From Streptomyces scabiei 87.22 (GTDB taxonomy: Bacteria > Actinomycetota > Actinomycetes > Streptomycetales > Streptomycetaceae), in assembly GCF_000091305.1 (NCBI RefSeq), contig NC_013929.1, positions 10,044,001 through 10,108,000 on the forward strand: a stretch of DNA of 64,000 nt, given 5' to 3'. Position 1 is the first letter of the stretch, and each line of letters opens with the position of its first letter. A program made the position numbers and the translations under genes. The notes below the pieces were generated by a model, which searched no databases, was not told the DNA's origin, and saw only the letters and a list, made by a program, of their open reading frames with translations. Shown in pieces: positions 41,005-50,004 of this stretch.

Positions 41005-42402
41005 TCAGGGGCGCACGGCGACAGTCCAGCCGGGGTTGTAGGTGTCCGGCACCGGGAATCGTTCCCAGTCCCGTGCCCAGTGCGGTGGCTTCCGCTCGCG
41101 AAGGACGATCGCACTGAGGAGCGCCGGGGAATCCAGCTCCGTGACCGTGCAGCCCATGGTGTGGGCGATGGGGATCGCCGAACTGTTCCCCGCGAGGGCA
41201 CAGGGCGGGTGCACCCCGCGCTCGCGGAGCACGGAGGCGATCCGGTCCCAGTCCCCGCGGGCCCGCTGCTGGATGCCCGCATGCGTGTGGACGAGAGCGG
41301 CCTGGATGCCCCAGTGCCCGACGAGCGCCAGGGCGAGCACGACCGCTGTCGGCAGCGAACGGCGGGTGCGGGCACGGTGGACGACGGCGAGGAGCCCGAC
41401 AGCGGCAGGGAGTGCCAGCAGGGCGTAGGCCGGCAGCAGGAACCGCGGCGCGGCGTAGGGGACGAGGAAGAGATACGGTGCCGCCGTGGCCACCGCAACG
41501 GCCACCGCCAGCCACAGCGATGCAGCGGACCGGCGCTCCCGGCGCTGCGCCCACAGCCCCAGGCCGACCAACAGGGGCAGCAGGACCCACCACTCCGTCA
41601 CGGGCAGCACTACGCCGTCGCCGGTACAGGGACGGCACAGCAGTGGGCCGTCCAGTGCGGTGAGATGGGCACGCAGGGAGAAGACGGCCATCAGGCCGCC
41701 CTGGACCTCGTCGGCCTCGGCAAGTCGGCTGCGCACTCCGCCGAACCGCACCTCGGCCTCGACGATCCAGGGCAGCACACCAGCCGCGAATCCGGCCGCC
41801 ACGGCTGCCAGACGTCCCCGGAGGCAGCCGTGGCCTCGCAGTGTCGGCACCAGCACGGCGGCCAGGAGCAGCGGTACGGCGACGGCCACACCGTCGTTGG
41901 GCCGCATCAGGGTCACCACCGCCAGGCCCGCCGCGACACCGGCGTACCGGGGGCGCGGCGCGAGGAAACAGCCCACCGCGGCGGTGGCCCCCATCGCGGT
42001 GTAGTGGTTGGGCATCGCGGAACCGGCGTAGAACAGGGTGATCCACAGACTGCCGTACAGCCCGGCCCCCACCCACACCGCCGCAGGGCGGTGCAGGATC
42101 TGCAGCCAGGGCCGGAATCCCAGCCAGAGCGCACCAGTGGCCAGCAGGAGCAGCCATACCCTGAGCAGTACCGTCGAGTCGCTCCAGGAGGCGATCGGAG
42201 CGAGCAGCAGGGGAACCCCGCGGGTACGCGGGGCGCTGAACGGCGTCTCGGGGCCGTACGGTCCGAAGCGGCTGGCGTACACGATCTCGTCCCAGCCGAG
42301 CGGCAGTGTCAGCGGTACGAGAACGGCCGACAGCAGACAGAACCCGGCGGCCACGATCAACAGCTTCCGCCGGGCCGAGGCCGCGGAGCGAACCGTGTTC
42401 AT
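41005..42402 (-). CDS. Polytopic membrane protein, GT-C-type glycosyltransferase (ArnT/GT39-like)
   Basis: 465 residues with about 9-11 hydrophobic segments. The first extracytoplasmic loop begins LGWDEIVYASRFGPYG; an acidic DE pair here is the hallmark of GT-C enzymes that use polyprenyl-phosphate sugars. A soluble C-terminal tail of about 90 residues follows. The ATG at 42402 overlaps the stop of the upstream glycosyltransferase gene (ATGA), so the two are coupled. It probably adds a sugar to a surface glycan or protein. Unrelated to the surrounding catabolic genes. Confidence 0.72.
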   Translation of the reverse strand: MNTVRSAASARRKLLIVAAGFCLLSAVLVPLTLPLGWDEIVYASRFGPYGPETPFSAPRTRGVPLLLAPIASWSDSTVLLRVWLLLLATGALWLGFRPWLQILHRPAAVWVGAGLYGSLWITLFYAGSAMPNHYTAMGATAAVGCFLAPRPRYAGVAAGLAVVTLMRPNDGVAVAVPLLLAAVLVPTLRGHGCLRGRLAAVAAGFAAGVLPWIVEAEVRFGGVRSRLAEADEVQGGLMAVFSLRAHLTALDGPLLCRPCTGDGVVLPVTEWWVLLPLLVGLGLWAQRRERRSAASLWLAVAVAVATAAPYLFLVPYAAPRFLLPAYALLALPAAVGLLAVVHRARTRRSLPTAVVLALALVGHWGIQAALVHTHAGIQQRARGDWDRIASVLRERGVHPPCALAGNSSAIPIAHTMGCTVTELDSPALLSAIVLRERKPPHWARDWERFPVPDTYNPGWTVAVRP

Positions 42403-43673
42403 CCGACCCAGCCCATCTCGCGCCGCCCACGACGCACGGCTCCGCGGGCGAGGATGCCTGCCGTGGCGGCGAGGACGGTGGCACGGCCATGCCAGTCGGC
42501 CGGGCCGGGCGGTGGAGGAGCGGGCCGGCCGACCCGCTCCTCCAGCAGCGTGCTGAACAGGCGCTCGTACCGCTCGGCGACGTCGTCCGGGGCGAATCGC
42601 TTCGCTGCGCCTGCCCGGGCTGCCTTGCCCATCTCCCCACGCCGTGCGTCGTCCAGCATCAGCGCCAGCAGCGCGTCGGCCATGCCCCGGGTGCTGTCGC
42701 GCGGAACGAGAAGGCCGTTCTCCCCGTGGCGGATGATCTCGCCGGGCCCGTGGGGGCAGTCGGTGCTCACCACGGGCAGGCCGCACCGCATGGCCTCCAC
42801 GATCGTCATGCCGAAGGACTCGTGCGCGGAGGTCACCGCGGCGATGGAGCCCTTGACCAACTCGGCCTCGAGGGGAGTGGCCGAACCCATCAGGAAGACC
42901 CGGTCCCCCAAACCGTGCCGAGTGATCCGGTCGGCTATCCGGCCGCGCTCCGCACCGTCCCCGTAGATGCGCAGGGACCAGTCGGGGCAGGCCGCGCCGA
43001 CCAGGGCGAACGCGTCGACCAGCATCTCGTACCGCTTGACGCGGGCCAGCCGTCCTGCCGCGACGACGACCCTGGCCGCCGGGTCGGCCGGTGGCACCAG
43101 GGGTTCGGGGACGCTGTTGGGGATGGCCACCACCTGGGTGCGCGTCAGCCGCATGCCGCGCCGGTGGTCGCGCGCGTCGGCCTCGGTCATGGTGACCAGC
43201 GCGTCGAGCCCGCCGTACCAGCGCTGGAGTTCCGTCCGCAGTCGGTGGGAGTGGCTGTCGTGGGTGAGATGTTCCTGGCCGATGCGTACGGTGCGTTGCC
43301 CGAACCGGGCCAGCAGCGCGTTGAGCCCGGCCCTGGTGCTCACGACGACGTCGGCGTCCGTCTCCCGCAGCCAGTCGATGACCCGTTGCTCGGCGAGCCG
43401 GTGGTACTGGTTCGAGCGGCTGTCCCCCTGGGGGAAGAACTCTCCGCCTCGTCGGGCCAGAGGGTCCGAGGCGTCCATGGACTTCGGGCGGCGGTCCACC
43501 AGGGCCCGCAGCGGCACCTCCGGCGACCGTCCCAGCCGTGGCTTCTCCCGGTGCCGGAAGACCGACACGAGTTCCACCTCGTGTCGACGGGCGAGTGTGT
43601 CGGCGAGTGTCATGGTCGTGCGTACGGTGCCGCCCATCGCGTAGGCGTTGTGCAGCAGGAAGGCGATGCGCAT
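42399..43673 (-). CDS. Glycosyltransferase family 4
   Basis: 424 residues, GT-B fold. The N-terminus RIAFLLHNAYAMGGTVRTTM carries the acceptor-side GG loop; VVAAGRLARVKRYEMLVDAF and the ESFGMTIVEAMRCGLPVVST motif (Ex7E) form the nucleotide-sugar site. About 60 extra residues at the C-terminus are Pro/Arg-rich. It is the first gene of a two-gene operon with a GT-C membrane protein, suggesting cell-surface glycan assembly. Confidence 0.88.
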   Translation of the reverse strand: MRIAFLLHNAYAMGGTVRTTMTLADTLARRHEVELVSVFRHREKPRLGRSPEVPLRALVDRRPKSMDASDPLARRGGEFFPQGDSRSNQYHRLAEQRVIDWLRETDADVVVSTRAGLNALLARFGQRTVRIGQEHLTHDSHSHRLRTELQRWYGGLDALVTMTEADARDHRRGMRLTRTQVVAIPNSVPEPLVPPADPAARVVVAAGRLARVKRYEMLVDAFALVGAACPDWSLRIYGDGAERGRIADRITRHGLGDRVFLMGSATPLEAELVKGSIAAVTSAHESFGMTIVEAMRCGLPVVSTDCPHGPGEIIRHGENGLLVPRDSTRGMADALLALMLDDARRGEMGKAARAGAAKRFAPDDVAERYERLFSTLLEERVGRPAPPPPGPADWHGRATVLAATAGILARGAVRRGRREMGWVG

Positions 43674-43700
43674 GTGCGGCGTCCCCCGGGTTTTCTGTGA

Positions 43701-43712
43701 TCAGGCGCCTGA
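43701..43712. promoter_or_regulatory. 12-bp palindrome upstream of the glycosyltransferase gene
   Basis: TCAGGCGCCTGA is a perfect palindrome 28-39 bases before the GT4 start. It may be an operator; a 12-bp palindrome also occurs by chance fairly often. Confidence 0.3.
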
Positions 43713-43772
43713 GCCGCGGTGGATGTTCCAGCGGGCCTGCGGGAAGTCGATGTGCTTCGTGCCGGCGGCTGC

Positions 43773-44018
43773 CTAGGTGTTGGTCGTCTTCAGATCCGCC
43801 GCCGTCGAGTCCGGCCCATGGCTGTCCGCCCAGTGCAGGACGATCACCAGGAGTCCGAGAAGAACGGACAAGGCGATCGTGGCGAGGACGCTGACGGGCA
43901 AGGTGTGCTCCGGACTGGTGGACGTGCGGCGGTGTCTCGACCGACGCTCACAACCCGGAAGTTGTTTGGCAGGCCCCCTCGGCCACCGCAGACAACCCCG
44001 GAGGATCGAGTTCCACAT
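43773..44018 (-). CDS. Possible small single-span membrane protein
   Basis: A leftward frame ends with one clear membrane segment, SVLATIALSVLLGLLVIVLH, followed by a short polar tail ending KTTNT. The start is uncertain: ATG at 44018 gives 81 residues, and a TTG just before the membrane segment (GGAG 6 bases upstream) would give about 42. No known family. Confidence 0.35.
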   Translation of the reverse strand: MWNSILRGCLRWPRGPAKQLPGCERRSRHRRTSTSPEHTLPVSVLATIALSVLLGLLVIVLHWADSHGPDSTAADLKTTNT

Positions 44019-44611
44019 CACTTGTCCGCATATGGCTGACGCAGGTTCCCGTTTCTGCTCACTCGCTCTCGCCCCAACGGCACGACGGGACGACGGCGTA
44101 CGCGTGCGGCGCGCACGAGTGACAGGTGGCGAGTACCTGGGTTCGGTATCGACACCTTGGGGAACATCTGGCGAACGGACTGTCCGCCACATCGCTGTTT
44201 CACGGCGGAGGTCAAGGGCAGACCTGTCGGTCCGGAACGCAGGTGCGCACCGGTCCCGGTCGCGTGGTCGCCGGAGCCGTCAGGCGCCGAGGGGACGTGC
44301 GCCCGAGTCGGCGAGACGGTCGGTGCCGCAGAAGCCGCTCATGCGTCCGTCGGCGGTGACCACGAGGGGCAGCCCGGCAGCGACGCTGTGGCCGTCGGAG
44401 CCGCAGGCTCGGGCCGTCCAACGCCCACATATCGTGGCCACTTGGGGAAGACGTCGCGGGGCCGGTCGCGGTTGTGCGACTCAGGGACCATCTGTGGCGC
44501 CTTCCCCTCCGTCTGTGGGCGGAGAAGCCTTTGGTCGTGCGATGGATGCGTCCAACTCCCTTTCACGGCAGGGTCAGCGCGTACCACCCCACTGATCCCG
44601 AGGTCCTCCCT
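44019..44611. other. Non-coding stretch before the peptidase gene
   Basis: About 590 bases with mixed third-position composition in all frames and no recognisable product. No clear promoter or repeat seen. GAGG lies about 8 bases before the GTG at 44612. Confidence 0.45.
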
Positions 44612-46117
44612 GTGCGAAGAAGTCGAATGGCGTCCCTCCTGGCGGCCGGTGTCGTCGCCACCCTGGTTCCCGCTCTGATTCCTGTGCTGGCCCCCTCCAT
44701 GGCATCCGCCGCGGGCGATCCGCTCGGCCCGTACCTCCAGCAGGAGCCGTCGTGGCACCGTTGCGCCAAGCGACTGCCGGCCACCTACCAGTGCGCCAGG
44801 ATCAAGGTGCCGCTCGACTACAGCCGCCCGGACGGCAGGACGCTCGACCTCGCGATATCGAGAATGAAGACAAGCACCAAGAACGAGCGTCGAGGTGTGC
44901 TCCTGCTCAACCCGGGCGGCCCGGGCGGTGAGGGCGTCACCATGCCGATGGACGAGGCGAACATCCTGCCGAAGTCCGTGACGAGGAAGTACGACCTCGT
45001 CGGCTTCGACCCGCGGGGCATCGGTGAAAGCTCCCCCGTCAGTTGTGGTCTGACGTCCAAGGAACAGAACCGGGAGCGGCCCTACAAGCCCGAGACATTT
45101 ACCAAGGACGTCACGTGGGCCCGGACCGTCGCCGAGAAGTGCTATGCCAAGCAGGGCGACAAGCTGCGGCACATCACCACCCGCAACACCGCCCGGGACA
45201 TGGACGTGATCCGTGCCGTGCTCGGCGAGAAGAAGATCTCCTACCTCGGGGTCTCGTACGGCACCTACCTCGGCGCGGTCTACACACAGATGTTCCCCGA
45301 GCACACCGACCGCTTCGTGCTGGACAGCGCCGCCGACCCGGCCCGGATCTGGCGCGGCGTCTTCCAGGACTGGGCGCAGGGTGCCGAGCCCGCCTTCGCC
45401 AGGTGGACCGAGTGGACTGCCCGCCGGAACCCCACGTACAGGCTGGGCAGCACCCCCGAGGCGGTCCGCAAGACGTTCTACGACCTGGTCGCCCGGGCGG
45501 ACCGCGAGCCGATCCGCTACGAGGGCACCTCACTGGCCGGTGCCGACATCCGCTCCGAGAGCCGTGTCAAGTTCTTCTACCTGAGCGACGCCGCCAAGTG
45601 GATCGCCAAGGTGAAGAAGGCTGCAGGTGGCAGGTCTCCGTCCTCCGGCCAGGACCTCAAGGCGCCCCCGCAGGCTCAGTCGTCGTTCGGCCGTGCCGTG
45701 CCCTCGGACAACGAAGGGGCCGCCTTCTGGTCCATCGCCTGCGCCGACACCCGCGACTGGCCGCGTGATCCGGAGCAGTACCGCAGCGACGCGATCCGGG
45801 ACAAGGCCGCGTACCCGGTGTACGGCGACTTCGTGTCCAACATCAAGCCGTGCGCCTTCTGGAAGAAGCAAGGCAGTGAGCCCGCCACCAGGGTCGACAA
45901 CAAGGTCCGCGCACTGATCCTGCAGTACGAGTGGGATTTCCAGACACCACTGACCAGCGGCCGGGGTCTGCGCCGTGCCATGAAGGGGGCGAAGATGGTC
46001 ACGGTCGCCGGAGGTGTCGGGCACGGTGTCTACGGCCTGGGCACCTGCGCCGACAAGACGGCCACCGCCTACCTGACCACCGGCAGGCTGCCGATGAAGA
46101 ACATGACCTGTTACTGA
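44612..46117 (+). CDS. Secreted S33 tripeptidyl aminopeptidase (Tap/SlpD-like)
   Basis: 501 residues: signal peptide (RRSRMASLLAAGVV through SMASAA), then an alpha/beta-hydrolase peptidase. VLLLNPGGPGGEGV is the oxyanion region, LGVSYGTYLGAVYTQ the Ser nucleophile, YEWDFQTP the Asp and GGVGHGVYG the His, followed by a C-terminal TAP_C-type tail with Cys residues. Streptomyces relatives are mycelium-associated or secreted tripeptidyl aminopeptidases. The GTG at 44612 fits the GAGG spacing and signal peptide; the in-frame ATG at 44627 is an alternative. Confidence 0.9.
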   Translation: MRRSRMASLLAAGVVATLVPALIPVLAPSMASAAGDPLGPYLQQEPSWHRCAKRLPATYQCARIKVPLDYSRPDGRTLDLAISRMKTSTKNERRGVLLLNPGGPGGEGVTMPMDEANILPKSVTRKYDLVGFDPRGIGESSPVSCGLTSKEQNRERPYKPETFTKDVTWARTVAEKCYAKQGDKLRHITTRNTARDMDVIRAVLGEKKISYLGVSYGTYLGAVYTQMFPEHTDRFVLDSAADPARIWRGVFQDWAQGAEPAFARWTEWTARRNPTYRLGSTPEAVRKTFYDLVARADREPIRYEGTSLAGADIRSESRVKFFYLSDAAKWIAKVKKAAGGRSPSSGQDLKAPPQAQSSFGRAVPSDNEGAAFWSIACADTRDWPRDPEQYRSDAIRDKAAYPVYGDFVSNIKPCAFWKKQGSEPATRVDNKVRALILQYEWDFQTPLTSGRGLRRAMKGAKMVTVAGGVGHGVYGLGTCADKTATAYLTTGRLPMKNMTCY

Positions 46118-46174
46118 CCTTTCCGTTGAGTTGTCGGGGGTGACATCGCTTGATCCCTGCGGTAGCTCGTGGCC

Positions 46175-46360
46175 ATGAGGTATGCCCAGGGTGGTGGTCT
46201 CACTCCGCAAGGGCAGGCCGCGCGTGAGCAGGTGCGTATGCTCGCCGCCGACTGCTTTGCGCGGGACGAGAAGAACGTGGTGATAGCCAAACGGCTCCGG
46301 GTCAGTGTGCGGTCGGTGGAACGGTGGCGCCGGTCTTGGCGTGAGGGATGGCGGCAGGCG
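46175..46360 (+). pseudogene. IS630-family transposase N-terminal remnant
   Basis: About 62 residues encode the helix-turn-helix start of an IS630-type transposase: MRYAQGGGLTPQGQAAREQV and VIAKRLRVSVRSVERWRRSW. The similarity stops at about 46360, where MazF-like sequence on the other strand begins. The catalytic DDE domain is gone. Confidence 0.7.
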
Positions 46361-46494
46361 CTGTTCAACCACCACTTCGACGCCCAGACCACTGATGTCG
46401 GTGCCCGCCGGAGCACGACCTGCATCACCCGGAACCCGGACGCGTCACTCTCCGACAGCAGTACGACCGGCCGCCGGTCGTCGAACTCGCCCCA
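46361..46494 (-). pseudogene. MazF/PemK-like toxin fragment with frameshift
   Basis: Leftward reading gives WGEFDDRRPVVLLSESDASG and FRVMQVV, then after a one-base frame change GTDISGLGVEVVVEQ. The sequence and its order fit actinomycete MazF-like proteins (typically DxRRPVVLL...MQVVAPAGTDISGLG). Both ends are missing and a frameshift lies between the halves, so it is a relic. It abuts the IS630 relic at 46360/46361. Confidence 0.55.
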
Positions 46495-46507
46495 TCATGA
46501 TCGAACG

Positions 46508-46570
46508 GCTTCCGGCCGGGCACGCCGCATTCGGTGGATACGACGCTCACTCGGTGACCGTCCGCGCGGG
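46508..46570. repeat. Repeat A, right copy
   Basis: Matches 40821-40882, same orientation; lies between the MazF-like relic and the EthD gene. With the EthD-derived repeat B (46680-46746) it keeps the order A-B seen on the left side, but with about 110 bases between A and B instead of 10. Confidence 0.75.
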
Positions 46571-46597
46571 AACGGGAGTTGAGGGACGCGCTTCCGA

Positions 46598-47350
46598 TCA
46601 CGGCTGTTCGAAGATCGTCACCTCGCGGCAGTACAGAACGAACGAGCGGGACGGGTCGTAGAAGCGGCCGCTTCCCGCTGACGGCTCGCGCAGCGACCGC
46701 TCGTACGCCGGGAAGTGGGTCAGGGCCTCGTCCGCGGAGTCGTAGTACAGGGCGGTGACCGCCTCGTAGGCATGCCGATCCTGACCGCCGAAGTGGCGCA
46801 GGGCCTGCTCTGCTCCCGGTACCCGCACGTGGTGGACGTGCGCGCGCACCGCCTTGGTGTGGGGCTCGTCACGGGAGAGGGCGGCCTCGTGGGCGCCGAG
46901 CGCCCGTTCGGTGAAGTTGTCCAGGCTCACGCCCTGCGCCCTGCTCAGGAAGTGCAGCACCTTGACCCGTCCGTCGGCCTCGGGAGGCGACGGCGGCGGT
47001 GACGTGTTCGCCGAGGGCCTCGCCAGCAGGGCCACGGCCGAGGGCATGTCGTTGAAGTGTGCGCCGTCGGGGCCGATCACCTCGCGCGTGTACGGGTCGG
47101 ACATCGTGACGGCCAACGCGTCCTGGTCGTCAAACTGCAGTTCGGTGACGGCGTCCCGGCCGAACTCGGCCAGGTGGGCCGCATCGCCCTCGGCACCGAA
47201 GGACGCGTCGAAGACATGGTTCTGGACGTATCGCCGCACCCCGAGAGGCTTCGCGGCGGCCAGCGGGCCGTGCACATGGTGGAGGTGGTGCACGAACGCC
47301 AGGTGCGTCATGCCCGGCTTGCGGCGGACGGCGGCGATCAGGGTCAGCAT
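46598..47350 (-). CDS. Tandem EthD-domain protein
   Basis: 250 residues made of two ferredoxin-like (dimeric alpha-beta barrel) EthD units: first about 1-110 (MLTLIAAVRRKPGMTHLAFV, then HHVHGPLAAAKP), second about 125-250 (KVLHFLSRAQGVSLDNFTER, then YDSADEALTHFPAYERSLRE). EthD proteins accompany P450 or ring-cleavage systems and may act as small-molecule isomerases, decarboxylases or chaperones. It follows the MFS gene in a leftward unit near the LysR gene. A fragment of a second copy lies at 40892-40959. Confidence 0.8.
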   Translation of the reverse strand: MLTLIAAVRRKPGMTHLAFVHHLHHVHGPLAAAKPLGVRRYVQNHVFDASFGAEGDAAHLAEFGRDAVTELQFDDQDALAVTMSDPYTREVIGPDGAHFNDMPSAVALLARPSANTSPPPSPPEADGRVKVLHFLSRAQGVSLDNFTERALGAHEAALSRDEPHTKAVRAHVHHVRVPGAEQALRHFGGQDRHAYEAVTALYYDSADEALTHFPAYERSLREPSAGSGRFYDPSRSFVLYCREVTIFEQP

Positions 47351-47466
47351 CCTGTGGCTCCGTGGGACGGGGTGCGATCGGCATCGCGGGATGTCCGCGA
47401 TGCCGATCTCGACGAGTGGGGTTTCCAGACGGTCAGGCCGTGGACGTGACCCGGGGCGGCGCCGGA

Positions 47467-48753
47467 TCAGCCCGCGATCTGCTGGATCGGCGCGGGGACT
47501 GCCCCCGCACGGCGCCGACGTGCGGCGAGGCCGAGTGCGGCGCTCGCGACGGCCCCGGAGAGAGCCAGTACGCCCATGGATGCCGCGGTGGAGCCGACGA
47601 CCGAGGTCAGCGCGAGCACCATCAGCGGGCACAGGAACTGACCGAGGAAGAAGGACCCCGTCCACAGGCCGATGCCACGACCGCGGTCGGCGAACTCCAG
47701 CTTGGACATGGCGAGGGTGAGCAGGCTCGGCAGCATGATGCCGCCACCGAGGCAGTTGATCACGGCACCGATGGTCAGCACGACGGGGTTGGGAGCGAGC
47801 CACACGACGGCGAAGCCGGCGGCGCACAGGCCGAAGGCGGTCGGCAGCCAGGCTTGCGGGGCACGGCCGGTCCTGGTGAACACGACGGAGCCGACCACGA
47901 TCGCGGCACTGGTGATGGCGGTGGCCAGTCCGATCATGCTGGTCTCGGTCACGCCCATGTCGTCCAGGAGGAACGACATCTCCACCTGGAGGGTGTAGAA
48001 CAGGACGGCGCCGAAGACCGTCAGCGCACAGGTGCCGGCCAGCGGACGCCAGGGGAAGGGCCGCTTGCCCATGACGTCCGGGACCGTGGGGGAGAGGGCC
48101 TTGGCACGGTCGTCGGGTCGGGGCTGGGCCAGGAAGGCCGCCATGGCGGGGGCGAGCAGCAGGCTCACGGCGTAGGCCCAGAACGGTACGCGCCAGCCGG
48201 CCGACCCGGCCGCGCCGCCCACGAGAAGGAAGGCCGTCGCGGAGATCGCGGCGCACATCGTCTGCATCGCGAGGTAGCGGTCGCGCTGCCGGCCGGTGTA
48301 GTAGTCGCCGATCAGCGTGGTGCAGCACGTCATGATGGCGGCTTCGGTGACGCCCACGAGGGCGCGGCTGGCGACGATGGCGCCGAGGGAGTCCAGCCAG
48401 AGGGGCGCGGTGCCGAACAGCGCGTACACCACCGTCGAGACGATGAGCAGCCGCTTGCGGCCGAGCCGGTCGACGACGACGCCGGCGAACGGGGCCAGCA
48501 GCGCCAGCGACAGAGCGGGGATCGTCAGGGCCATGGGGACGAGTGCGTCGACCCCCGGCACGTGGGCGAAGTGGTCGTGCATCTTCGGCAGGACCGGGGC
48601 GATGAGCACGGCGCCCAGGATGGGCAGACAGGCACCGGCCATCAGCAGCGTGAGGCGAAGCCGGTGGCCCGGGCCGGACACGACCTGCTCGGACGGTGCG
48701 TCCGCCACGGGGTCGGACGGCGGGCTGGGAAGCGGAGGCAGGGGTGCGGGCAT
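47467..48753 (-). CDS. MFS transporter
   Basis: 428 residues, about 12 membrane segments. AGVVVDRLGRKRLLIVSTVV is MFS motif A. A Pro-rich cytoplasmic N-terminus (about 40 residues) precedes the first segment. The ATG at 48753 is chosen for GGAG 7 bases upstream; the longer frame to 48822 lacks a site. The EthD gene follows, and a motif shared with the LysR/FAH promoter lies 217-230 bases upstream, so it is likely the transporter for the region 8 substrate. Confidence 0.85.
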   Translation of the reverse strand: MPAPLPPLPSPPSDPVADAPSEQVVSGPGHRLRLTLLMAGACLPILGAVLIAPVLPKMHDHFAHVPGVDALVPMALTIPALSLALLAPFAGVVVDRLGRKRLLIVSTVVYALFGTAPLWLDSLGAIVASRALVGVTEAAIMTCCTTLIGDYYTGRQRDRYLAMQTMCAAISATAFLLVGGAAGSAGWRVPFWAYAVSLLLAPAMAAFLAQPRPDDRAKALSPTVPDVMGKRPFPWRPLAGTCALTVFGAVLFYTLQVEMSFLLDDMGVTETSMIGLATAITSAAIVVGSVVFTRTGRAPQAWLPTAFGLCAAGFAVVWLAPNPVVLTIGAVINCLGGGIMLPSLLTLAMSKLEFADRGRGIGLWTGSFFLGQFLCPLMVLALTSVVGSTAASMGVLALSGAVASAALGLAARRRRAGAVPAPIQQIAG

Positions 48754-48969
48754 GCGGGAACTCCACGTGGCGTGTCGGGAGGGTACGGGTGGTGCGGCCG
48801 TCACGGTCGGACCGTCCGGCACCCGTGGAAGACGTTCGGAGCGCGCGGACGACCAGCCGGCGCCCCGCGCACTCCCGGCAGGGGACGGTGGCGCGGCTCC
48901 GGCGCCGGGTTGAGACGACTATGGGCCAGCGGGCAGGCCCTGCCTAGCCCTCGTCCGATCGGGATCGAA

Positions 48970-48983
48970 GATGTGGATCATCC
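48970..48983. promoter_or_regulatory. Putative LysR site, left copy
   Basis: GATGTGGATCATCC (GATG-N5-CATC inverted core) lies between the LysR stop and the leftward MFS-EthD unit. It matches the site in the LysR/FAH intergenic region at 13 of 14 positions, on the opposite strand. Confidence 0.55.
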
Positions 48984-49016
48984 AAGACCTGGATGCTGAG
49001 CACCTGTACCCGCCCG

Positions 49017-49958
49017 TCACCTCGATGGCATTCCGGCAATGCGGCGGGGCTCCGACACGGCGAGCTTCGCTCCGACGCGCGCTGTGACCTCGCGCAGCCA
49101 GATGTGGGCCGCGTCGTGGGTGTGCACCGGGTGCCACCACAGTGCCTCCTGGAGCGGAACCGCCGCATAGGGGGGCTCCATGAGACGTACCGGTGCCACG
49201 CCGCTCAGCAGCTCGGCCAGGCGCTGTTGCACCAGCGCGATCCGACGGGTGCCGGCGACCAGGAAGGGCAGTGCCTGGAAGCTGTCGACGGAGATCTCCA
49301 CGCGGGGATCGACGCCGAGCATGCTGAGCTGCCGGGCGGCCGGGGCGTCGTAGGCGCGCTGATAGACGACCCACGGCAGCCGCGCGAGGTCGTCCATGGT
49401 GAGCTCGTCGCCGACCTCGTCGTTGGCCTCGGCGACGAGGAAAGCCCAGCGGTCGGTGAACAGGTCGACGGCGGGGAAGCCGCTGATGACGCCGCGCGGC
49501 ATCAGGAGTCCGTCGGCCGTGCTGAGCAGGGGTTCCGTGTCCTCCGTGACGTCGGCGGGCGTGCGCTGGAAGCGCAGCCGTACCCCCGGGGCCTCGGCGT
49601 GCACGGTCCGGGCGAGTTCGGCGCCGAACACGGTGAGGGCGTAGTCGGAGGTGAGCAGGGTGAACTCGTGCTCCTCGCTGCCCGGGGCGAAGTCGGCCCT
49701 GCTGCTGAAGACGCGGTCCAGCAGGTCGCAGGCGGTGGTGGTGCGGTCCAGCAGAGCGCGGCCGAGGGCGGTCAGTTCGTACTGTCTGCCGACGCGGGAG
49801 AGGAGATCGTCGTCGAAGTGCCGGCGCAGGCGGGCCAGGGCCGCGCTCATCGCCGGCTGGCTGAGCCCGACGCGCTGGCCGGCACGGGTGACGTTGCGTT
49901 CCTCCAGCAGGGCCCGCAGGGACAGGACGAGATTGAGATCGAGGCCGGAGAGGGACAC
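49017..49958 (-). CDS. LysR-family transcriptional regulator (NodD/PcpR-like group)
   Basis: 313 residues: SLSGLDLNLVLSLRALLEER, then NVTRAGQRVGLSQPAMSAAL (HTH), then an effector-binding domain from about 95. The N-terminal DLNLL-type start and LTALGRALLDR resemble the NodD-like branch that senses phenolics. It is divergent from the FAH-led operon; GATGTKGATCATCC motifs on both sides suggest it controls that operon and the MFS-EthD unit. Confidence 0.9.
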   Translation of the reverse strand: MSLSGLDLNLVLSLRALLEERNVTRAGQRVGLSQPAMSAALARLRRHFDDDLLSRVGRQYELTALGRALLDRTTTACDLLDRVFSSRADFAPGSEEHEFTLLTSDYALTVFGAELARTVHAEAPGVRLRFQRTPADVTEDTEPLLSTADGLLMPRGVISGFPAVDLFTDRWAFLVAEANDEVGDELTMDDLARLPWVVYQRAYDAPAARQLSMLGVDPRVEISVDSFQALPFLVAGTRRIALVQQRLAELLSGVAPVRLMEPPYAAVPLQEALWWHPVHTHDAAHIWLREVTARVGAKLAVSEPRRIAGMPSR

Positions 49959-50004
49959 GACGCCTCCAGAGCGTGGCTGCCGGACACCGCAGCATCTACA
50001 GGAT

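Noticed and set aside
44157..44678. ORF upstream of the peptidase gene
   Set aside because: No domain and inconsistent codon bias; it overlaps the signal-peptide region of the real gene in another frame.
41005..46117. Complete mobile element or genomic island
   Set aside because: Flanking repeats suggest a past event, but no integrase, tRNA-derived attachment site or complete transposase was found, so only the repeats and relics are reported.
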